Source of the DNA: Nocardia albiluteola
GTDB lineage: Bacteria > Actinomycetota > Actinomycetes > Mycobacteriales > Mycobacteriaceae
Length of the DNA stretch: 64,000 nucleotides
Assembly: GCF_018860155.1 (NCBI RefSeq)
Contig: NZ_JAHKNI010000009.1
Coordinates: 62,001 to 126,000 of the forward strand
Direction of reading: 5' to 3'
Within the stretch, counting starts at the first letter, position 1, and each line of letters starts with the position of its first letter. A model generated the notes under the pieces. It did no database searches and was not told where the DNA came from. It saw only the letters and a program-made list of their open reading frames with translations. The position numbers and the translations under genes are program-made. Below are positions 58,095-64,000 of this stretch, one piece after another.

Positions 58095-61013
58095 ATGCAG
58101 GAACTCAGCGACATCGAATCAACGAAGAGACCGGTAGGGGTGGTGGGTGTGGGTGCATCACCAGGATTGCCTCCGTACGACGGTCCGGAGGGGCGATTGA
58201 TCGGCCGGCGCGACGAACTCGACCGGATCTCACGGCGGATCGACAGGGTGGTCGCGGGGGAGGGCGGGGTCGTCCTCATCGAGGGTGAACCGGGCATCGG
58301 CAAGTCCGTGATGCTCTCGGCGGCCGCACGATTGGCGTCCGTGCGCGGCGTGCAGGTAGTGCGCAGCGACGCCAAGGAGCTCGCGCAACGGGTCCCGTTC
58401 GGGGCGATGGCGGCACTGCGGGACACGCTCGAAGCGACCTCCTCGCCGCGATCCGGCCGGGCGCCGGTCGAGCGGGAGACCCTCGCCGACGCGCCGACGC
58501 TCGGGCACGAGCTGGGGATCATCGAGAATCTGCTCGCCATGATCGAGAATCGCTGTGTCGTAGGTCCATTCGCGTTGATCCTGGACGATGCGCACTGGGC
58601 CGATCCGTCCAGTCTGCGGGCGCTGCAACGGCTGGGCCACCTCGTCCGCGAGCTCCCGTTGCTGATTCTGCTCGCGGCCCTGCCGCTCTCGCGCGGCCGC
58701 AATCTGCCGGCCCTGTTCGCCGAATTCGAGTCGGGGGGAGCCGAACTCGTGCGACTCGGACCGATGGGCGATGCCGAGGTGGCCGTGCTGGTGGAGCGCT
58801 CGCTCGGATCGGCCGCCGGGCCACTGTTGTCGGCCGCGGTCGCCAGCGCGGGCGGCAACCCGCTGTATGTCACCGAGCTGGTGGCGGGATTGTCGCAGGC
58901 GGGGATGCTCGAGGGCGGAGAAATAAGCACGGCCGCAACGGCTTTCGCGGTCAGCGACGCGGGAGAGATTCGCCTGCCGGAGTCGCTGACGGACGTGGTC
59001 GCCCGGAGGCTGGACTATCTTCCGGCGCGCTCGCGGCAGATCCTTTCGATGGCGGCGGCATTGGGGCACGGCATCGAGGCCGTCGAGCTGGCCGAGTTCC
59101 TCGAGGCTCCGCTGATCGATGTGTGGAACGTGATAAGCATGGCGGTCGGGTCGGGAATCCTGGAGCGGCACGGCGCGGAGCTGACCTTCCGGCACGACCT
59201 GATTCGCCAGGTGCTGGCCGACCAGCTTCCGCCGGCCACGCGGGTGATGCTGCAATCGCGGGCGGCGCGGGTGTTGATGTCGATGGAAGCGCCCGTGGAG
59301 CGGGTCGCGATGTACCTGCTGCCGGGCGAAGGCCCACTGGACCCGATCGGCCTGGAATGGCTGACGGCCTCTGTGGAGAGACTGACGGTGCGTGCGCCCG
59401 AACTCGCGGCGGGGCTGCTGGCCCGGGCCATCGAGACTCCGCGACTCGACCCGGCCCTGCACGACGAACTGCGCCTGTGGCAGATCAGAGCGCTGCTGTG
59501 GAGCGGGAACCCCACCCACGCCGAGGCGGTCGCACGGCACGTGTTGTCGCTGGGATCCACGGTGGTGAGTCGGCAGCAGTCGGACAACATCATGCTGCAC
59601 TGGTTGCTGGCGCATGCGTGTTTCGCCCGGGGGAACCTGTCCGACGCCATCGCGGTCGCCGAGTCCGTCCTCGGCGTGCCCGGTCTCACCCCGGTGCAGC
59701 AGGGGCAATTTCACGGCTTCCGTGGCCTGTCCTACGTGCTGCTCGAGCGTTTCGACATTGCGGAGGAGGCGGCGGCCCGGGCGATGACCATCGGCGATGC
59801 CTGCGCGGATCCGGTCGCGTGGGGGCTGGGCTCGCTCGCGCTGGGCTCGTTGCGGTTCCAGCAGGGATTCCTGGACGAGGCGCAGCAACTCGGCGATCAG
59901 CTGGTACGCAGTTTCGAATCCAGTGGCCGCCGGCGGCTTTCCACCATCGAGCCCTATTCGCTCAGCGGCATCTGCCTGACCGAACTCGACCGGTACGAGG
60001 CCGCGGAAAAGATGCTGACCCGGGCGGTCCGATACAGCGAGAGCATGTCCGGGGCGTATCTCGGCTCGAATCGCTTGGAACTGGCGAGATTACACTTCCT
60101 GCGGGGCCGCTGGGACGACGCCCTGGTCGATCTGGGCGGCTGCCGGGAGGCGCCGGACGTCTTCGGATTCGCCGCGACCGCAGACTGTTTCGCGGCTCTG
60201 GTCGCGGTGCACCGCGGCACGTTCACCGGCACCCCGGACTCGCTGCCCGCTCCCCGCGATCGGCTGGAGGGCCGCGGCTACCGGCACCTGCGCCCCTGGG
60301 TGCAGGCGCTGGTCTATGAGACACAGGGTGATCCCGCCCGGGCCATGGACACCCTGCTGGGCCCGAGCAACGAATTGGTGGACGGCGTTGTCTGTGCCAC
60401 CGTCTATCACGCGTATCCGGATCTGGTGCGCATGGCGATCGCGGCCGGGCGCAAGGATGTCGTCGGCAAGGTCGCCGCCGCCGCGGATACGTTGCAGGCG
60501 CGCCATTCCACCCCCAGCCGGCGGGCTACGGCGGAGCTGTGTCACGGGATGGCCGACGGCGACTCGGCCCTCGTCGCCCGTGCCGTCGACTCGTTTCGGG
60601 AGGCCGATCGCCCCTGGTATCAGGCGCAGGCCAACGAGTTCCTCGCCACGCTGCTCGCGGCCGAGGGGCACACGGTGCAGGCGCGGTCCGCGCTGGACGC
60701 CGCGGTCGAGCTGTACACCGGGTTCGGCGCCGAATGGGATATCGCCCGGGCCGAGGCGAGCCTGCGGGAGTTCGGGATTCGCCGCGGGCGGCGTGGTCCC
60801 CGCAACCGGCCCAAGAACGGCTGGCAGTCGCTGACCCCGACCGAGAAGAAGGTCGCCGCCCTGGTGGCGCAGGGACTGTCGAATCCGGACATCGCCACCC
60901 GAATGTTCCTGTCCCCGCGCACCGTGCAGTCGCACATCTCGAACATCCTGACCAAACTGAAGCTGCAATCGCGGATTCAGGTAGCGATTGCCATGGCCGC
61001 ACAGGGAGCGTGA
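58095..61013 (+). CDS. large LuxR family (LAL) transcriptional regulator
   Basis: The protein has 972 residues from the ATG at 58095; the frame is open further upstream but without family sequence. It shows the MalT/LAL build. An AAA-type ATPase has Walker A EGEPGIGKSVML (about residue 66) and Walker B LILDDAHWADPSS (about residue 160). A long tetratricopeptide-like middle follows, and a C-terminal LuxR helix-turn-helix (LTPTEKKVAALVAQGLSNPD, then RTVQSHISNILTKLKL) ends it. LAL proteins activate secondary-metabolism or uptake genes after binding a ligand and ATP. Nearby candidate targets are the convergent FAD oxidoreductase and membrane protein. The dyad with the TetR gene suggests layered control. 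Confidence 0.9.
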   Translation: MQELSDIESTKRPVGVVGVGASPGLPPYDGPEGRLIGRRDELDRISRRIDRVVAGEGGVVLIEGEPGIGKSVMLSAAARLASVRGVQVVRSDAKELAQRVPFGAMAALRDTLEATSSPRSGRAPVERETLADAPTLGHELGIIENLLAMIENRCVVGPFALILDDAHWADPSSLRALQRLGHLVRELPLLILLAALPLSRGRNLPALFAEFESGGAELVRLGPMGDAEVAVLVERSLGSAAGPLLSAAVASAGGNPLYVTELVAGLSQAGMLEGGEISTAATAFAVSDAGEIRLPESLTDVVARRLDYLPARSRQILSMAAALGHGIEAVELAEFLEAPLIDVWNVISMAVGSGILERHGAELTFRHDLIRQVLADQLPPATRVMLQSRAARVLMSMEAPVERVAMYLLPGEGPLDPIGLEWLTASVERLTVRAPELAAGLLARAIETPRLDPALHDELRLWQIRALLWSGNPTHAEAVARHVLSLGSTVVSRQQSDNIMLHWLLAHACFARGNLSDAIAVAESVLGVPGLTPVQQGQFHGFRGLSYVLLERFDIAEEAAARAMTIGDACADPVAWGLGSLALGSLRFQQGFLDEAQQLGDQLVRSFESSGRRRLSTIEPYSLSGICLTELDRYEAAEKMLTRAVRYSESMSGAYLGSNRLELARLHFLRGRWDDALVDLGGCREAPDVFGFAATADCFAALVAVHRGTFTGTPDSLPAPRDRLEGRGYRHLRPWVQALVYETQGDPARAMDTLLGPSNELVDGVVCATVYHAYPDLVRMAIAAGRKDVVGKVAAAADTLQARHSTPSRRATAELCHGMADGDSALVARAVDSFREADRPWYQAQANEFLATLLAAEGHTVQARSALDAAVELYTGFGAEWDIARAEASLREFGIRRGRRGPRNRPKNGWQSLTPTEKKVAALVAQGLSNPDIATRMFLSPRTVQSHISNILTKLKLQSRIQVAIAMAAQGA

Positions 61014-61059
61014 CCCGCCGGCTCGCCCGCGCTCCGAGTGAGCACCGCCGGGGCCCCGT

Positions 61060-61190
61060 GAGGTCGCGCGGGGCCCGGTCGGTAGCGTTGGCGCTGCCGT
61101 GTGCGTCGGGGGCCCCGGTCATCGTCCGAGGTCGCGCAGGGCCCGGTCGGCGGCGTTGGCCCCACACATGCCGTGGGCGCCGGGGCCCGG
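61060..61190. repeat. imperfect tandem duplication of an oxidoreductase 3' end
   Basis: Bases 61060-61119 repeat 61128-61190 with a period of 68 and scattered mismatches. The second copy is the 3' end of the FAD oxidoreductase gene (encoding GANAADRALRDLGR). The first lies just beyond its stop and, read in the same direction, would give SANATDRAPRDL. It is a decayed duplication, or the last trace of a lost tandem paralogue. Confidence 0.55.
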
Positions 61191-62534
61191 CGGTGTGGCG
61201 GCGGAGCAGATGTACATGCCGGGTACTCCTACTGAATAGGGAGACAAGGTGATTCGCGGTCCGAAAACGAGCTGCCGGATGTCCTTGGAGCCGGTCATGA
61301 TGTCGCCGCCGGTGAAGTTGGGGTTGTAGGTCGCGAGCTCGGTTGTAGTGCGGACCGACCTGCCGATGACGCGATCCCGGAATCCGGGGGCGAACTGTTC
61401 GATCCGGGCGATGATCGCCTCCGTGGCGTCGCCCGTATACCCGTGCGGGACATGGGCATAGGCCCACACCGGGTGAATATTGCCCACCGAGCGCTGCGGA
61501 TCGGCCAGGTACTGCTGGCCGATCAGTACGAAGGGGCGCTCTGGCAGGCGCCCGGCGTGGGTGTCGCGCTCGGCGGCGGCGATTTCGGCGTAGGGCCCGC
61601 CGAGGTGGACGGTTCCGGCGCGGCGGGCCTTCGGATTGGTCCACGGCACCCCCTCGGCCACCGCGAAGTCGACCTTGAATGCCCCGGGGCCGCGCCGGAA
61701 GTTCCGGTAGGCGTGCGCGATTCGGGCCGGAAGACGGTCGCCGAGGAGCTCGGCGACCGCTTCGGGAGCCAGGTCGAACATGGTGATGTCCGCGGTCGGC
61801 AGCTGAGTGTGGGTGCTCACCCGGACGCCGGTCTCGATCTTGCCGCCCAGGTCCGCCAGCAATGCCGCGAGTGCCAGGGTGATCGCGTGCGAACCGCCGG
61901 CGGCGACGGGCCACCCGTGCCGATGACCCGCGGTCAGAATGCCCATGCCGATCGCCGAGGTCATCGGCAGGTGCAGCGGCCGGAAGGCATGGGCCGCAAC
62001 GCCTCCGAACAGCGCCCGCGCCTCCCGCGTGCGGAAGGCGCGGGCCAGCGCCGAGGCGGGCAGGGGCGTGGGCGCGCCGAAACGCGCCAGTGTCAGCGGG
62101 TGCCGGGGCAGGTGTAGCAGCGGATACAGGATGTCCTCGGCCAGGGCGTCGTAACGCTCGGAGGGTCTGCCGAACAACAGCTTCCAGCGATCCCCATCGC
62201 GACCCAGCCCGGCCGCGGTGCGTTCGACCGAGCGATGCAGCACCCCGGCGCGCCCATCCTCCAGCGGGTGGACGCAGTCGATGTCCGGTGTGCGCCAGGA
62301 CAATCCGTACCGCTCGAGGTCGAGCCCGGCCAGGAAGGGGGAGCCCACGGCCATCGGATGGGTTGCCGCACACCGGTCGTGCAGCAGCCCGGGCACGATG
62401 TCCTCGACCGTGCGGGTACCGCCGCCGATCTCGGTGTCGGCCTCGAGGACCGTGACCCGGACGCCCGCCCGGGCCAGGGCCACGGCGGCGGCGAGTCCGT
62501 TGGGCCCGCCGCCGACGACGGTCGCGGTGGTCAC
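61119..62534 (-). CDS. FAD-dependent oxidoreductase (phytoene desaturase/PYROXD2-like)
   Basis: The protein has 471 residues from a GTG at 62534 that overlaps the upstream stop (GTGA). A dinucleotide-binding start, ATVVGGGPNGLAAAVALARA followed by VTVLEAD, is followed by IGGGTRTVEDIVPGLLHDRC. The C-terminal FAD contact GVPGMYICSAATPPGPGAHG closes it. The family includes carotenoid desaturases and PYROXD2, which oxidise hydrophobic substrates; the substrate here is unknown. It is the second gene after the DUF3556-like membrane protein on the minus strand, and the two are translationally coupled, which suggests a shared lipid-like or envelope substrate. Confidence 0.88.
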   Translation of the reverse strand: MTTATVVGGGPNGLAAAVALARAGVRVTVLEADTEIGGGTRTVEDIVPGLLHDRCAATHPMAVGSPFLAGLDLERYGLSWRTPDIDCVHPLEDGRAGVLHRSVERTAAGLGRDGDRWKLLFGRPSERYDALAEDILYPLLHLPRHPLTLARFGAPTPLPASALARAFRTREARALFGGVAAHAFRPLHLPMTSAIGMGILTAGHRHGWPVAAGGSHAITLALAALLADLGGKIETGVRVSTHTQLPTADITMFDLAPEAVAELLGDRLPARIAHAYRNFRRGPGAFKVDFAVAEGVPWTNPKARRAGTVHLGGPYAEIAAAERDTHAGRLPERPFVLIGQQYLADPQRSVGNIHPVWAYAHVPHGYTGDATEAIIARIEQFAPGFRDRVIGRSVRTTTELATYNPNFTGGDIMTGSKDIRQLVFGPRITLSPYSVGVPGMYICSAATPPGPGAHGMCGANAADRALRDLGR

Positions 62535-64000
62535 GCCAGCGCTCCGTGTCCGTGTTCCCGCTCGTCGGCCGGGGCGACGGGTGCGCCGCCGGGCGCGGTC
62601 CACGTGACGGCCAGGGGGATCGGGCCGTCCGGCAGCCAGGGCTGCGCGTCCACGGCATCGGCGACCGACCAGGTGCCACGCTCGACGACGCCCAGCGCCG
62701 CGTCGATGACCTGGTAATGCTGCACCCGGCTGCCCCACGCCTGCGATTCGACCCAGACCACCACCGCCTCGCCCGGTTCGAATCGGGCCTCGCGCTGCAC
62801 GGCCGCAATGAAGCTCGCGTCGTGCAGGTGACCATCGCCGAAGTTGAAGCCGATCAGCGAATTGCACAGGAATTCGCCCTCGCGCACGGTGCGGGTCTCG
62901 ATATCGGGCAGGTTCTTCAGTAGCACCGAGAACAGTCCGCGGCCCTGGCTGTGCATCGTGCGCCAGGCGATGACCTGCTGCATAGTGATCTCGGCCCACT
63001 GCGGTTCGTAACCGAATTCGACGAACTGGTCGACCTGGTTTCTCGCGGTGCGTGTCACCCTATCCAGTTTGCCCTCCGCACCGGGCGCGAAGGCCCAGAC
63101 CGCCGAGGCCCAGTTTCCCGCGTACTGGCGCATGGACGGCAGGAACGAGACCTTGTCCGGACGGAAGTTGCCCAGGATCGGGAAGAGCAGCAGTCCGGCG
63201 ATCAGCACCAGCGCAAGCCACGGCGAGGAGATGTCGAACAGTCCGTAGCCGCCCTGATTCGGGAATCCCAGGAACAGGAACATCGAGGCGTAGGCGAACA
63301 GCACGTTCCACTCCAGCGGCACCGCCAGCGGGAAGGTGGACACGATGAACAGGTGGAACACCACCATCACGGCCACCGCCAGCACCGTGAGCCAGTGATT
63401 GCGCGAGAACAACAGCACCAGCGGAACGATGATCTCTACGGTGGTGCCGCCGGCGTGCGCCATCAGGTCCGCGATCCGGGACGGGCGCAGATCCCGCGGG
63501 AAGTCGCGGTAGTGTGCGCGCTTGAGCCAGGTGAAGGGCACCGAGGGGCTGTTGCTGACCATGGGCGGCACCACGAGCGAGAAGTGCTTGCCGAACTTGG
63601 ACACGCCCGCGCCCACCCACACCACGACGATGAGCAGCTTCAGCGCGATGATCATGTCGATGAAAGGCAGTGCGGCGAAGAAGAACAGCGCGGGCAGATA
63701 CTGCTCGCCGCGCGCGCCGAGGAATATCGTCTTGTCCCGCACGCCGTTCAGGATCAGCAGCACGATAGGCGCGATCAGCAGCGCCGGATTCACCAGCCCG
63801 GAGGTGTTGCCCGGGACCGCGGACGACAGCGAATCGCTGTGCACGCCAGGGGATAACAGCGCGACGGCGACGCTCACCAGCAACGCGGCATACAGCGTGA
63901 TGTCGAACCAGTTGCGCCGATCGCCCGCGGTGAGCGGCACCCACTTCCAGGGCCGCAGCCGGATGGTGCCGGGCCGCGCCCAGAACACGATGCCGCCGGT
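62531..64000 (-). CDS. DUF3556-like multi-pass membrane protein (partial, N-terminus beyond window)
   Basis: The frame is open through the right edge, so the 489 residues seen lack the N-terminus. The visible part starts TGGIVFWARPGTIRLRPWKW, which in family members comes after about 100 residues. It has about eight membrane helices (LYAALLVSVAVALL, LLIAPIVLLIL, LALVLIAGLLLFPIL among them) and a cytoplasmic or periplasmic C-terminal domain of about 200 residues with Trp-rich stretches (VVVWVESQAWGSRVQHYQVI). This matches the DUF3556 proteins of mycobacteria and Nocardia, whose function is unknown. Its stop overlaps the start of the FAD oxidoreductase. Confidence 0.75.
   Translation of the reverse strand, partial: TGGIVFWARPGTIRLRPWKWVPLTAGDRRNWFDITLYAALLVSVAVALLSPGVHSDSLSSAVPGNTSGLVNPALLIAPIVLLILNGVRDKTIFLGARGEQYLPALFFFAALPFIDMIIALKLLIVVVWVGAGVSKFGKHFSLVVPPMVSNSPSVPFTWLKRAHYRDFPRDLRPSRIADLMAHAGGTTVEIIVPLVLLFSRNHWLTVLAVAVMVVFHLFIVSTFPLAVPLEWNVLFAYASMFLFLGFPNQGGYGLFDISSPWLALVLIAGLLLFPILGNFRPDKVSFLPSMRQYAGNWASAVWAFAPGAEGKLDRVTRTARNQVDQFVEFGYEPQWAEITMQQVIAWRTMHSQGRGLFSVLLKNLPDIETRTVREGEFLCNSLIGFNFGDGHLHDASFIAAVQREARFEPGEAVVVWVESQAWGSRVQHYQVIDAALGVVERGTWSVADAVDAQPWLPDGPIPLAVTWTAPGGAPVAPADEREHGHGALA

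Noticed and set aside
1..64000. Mobile element or prophage origin of the toxin cassette
   Set aside because: I saw no transposase, integrase, terminal repeats or tRNA att site. Only the toxin tip shows a composition shift, which fits local tip exchange better than island insertion.

Overview
The window is GC-rich actinobacterial DNA. It carries a mycobacterial-type ESX (type VII) secretion locus with EccA-D, mycosin, EspG, PPE-like and WXG100 proteins. It also carries regulator families, a DUF3556-type protein and giant WXG-headed toxins that are typical of Nocardia and relatives. I infer a Nocardia-like member of the Mycobacteriales. I saw no rRNA, tRNA, CRISPR array, transposase or integrase.

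Left part (1-17.6 kb) is metabolic and regulatory. It opens with the tail of an SGNH hydrolase, then a TetR regulator divergent from an SDR reductase with a clear palindrome between them, then a GNAT acetyltransferase. Next come a zinc-ribbon protein, a Ser/Thr kinase fused to a 14-helix MFS exporter, a second MFS transporter and a secreted glycine-rich protein. An AraC regulator faces a four-gene operon (quinone oxidoreductase, TauD-type dioxygenase, BKACE beta-keto acid cleavage enzyme, RBBP9-like hydrolase), followed by an acyl-ACP thioesterase. This part holds several broken genes: a frameshifted Pro-rich membrane protein (2749-3278), a decayed FMN/ferric reductase/NuoF-like module (15.7-16.8 kb), an MmpS-like gene without its membrane helix (16.9-17.4 kb), and a C-terminal scrap resembling the tail of the kinase-MFS protein.

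Central part (17.6-39.7 kb) is the ESX locus. EccC, MycP and EccD lie on the minus strand with overlapping ends. EccA points the other way and EccB lies behind it on the minus strand. The plus strand then carries two large EspB-like substrates (fused YxxxD and WxG halves plus Pro-rich repeat tails), each followed by its own overlapping EspG chaperone. Then come YbaB-like proteins, EspC-like and Ala/Pro-rich proteins, an EspC-like/PPE pair with a third EspG, and an EsxB/EsxA-like pair. I found no EccE in the window.

Toxin part (39.7-55.9 kb): a strong hairpin separates the esx pair from a polymorphic-toxin cassette. The cassette holds a YezG-like protein, a WXG100-like partner, a YbaB-like protein, a 4,446-residue protein and an overlapping immunity-type gene. 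The giant protein has a WXG-like head, two internal papain-fold (glutamine deamidase-like) domains and a C-terminal PD-(D/E)XK nuclease-like tip. The working model is export of the giant protein by the adjacent ESX machine, with the WXG partner aiding targeting and the last gene protecting the producer.

Right part (55.9-64 kb): a GlxA-type AraC regulator, a TetR regulator divergent from a large LuxR (LAL) regulator, a PYROXD2-like FAD oxidoreductase, and a DUF3556-like membrane protein that runs off the right edge.
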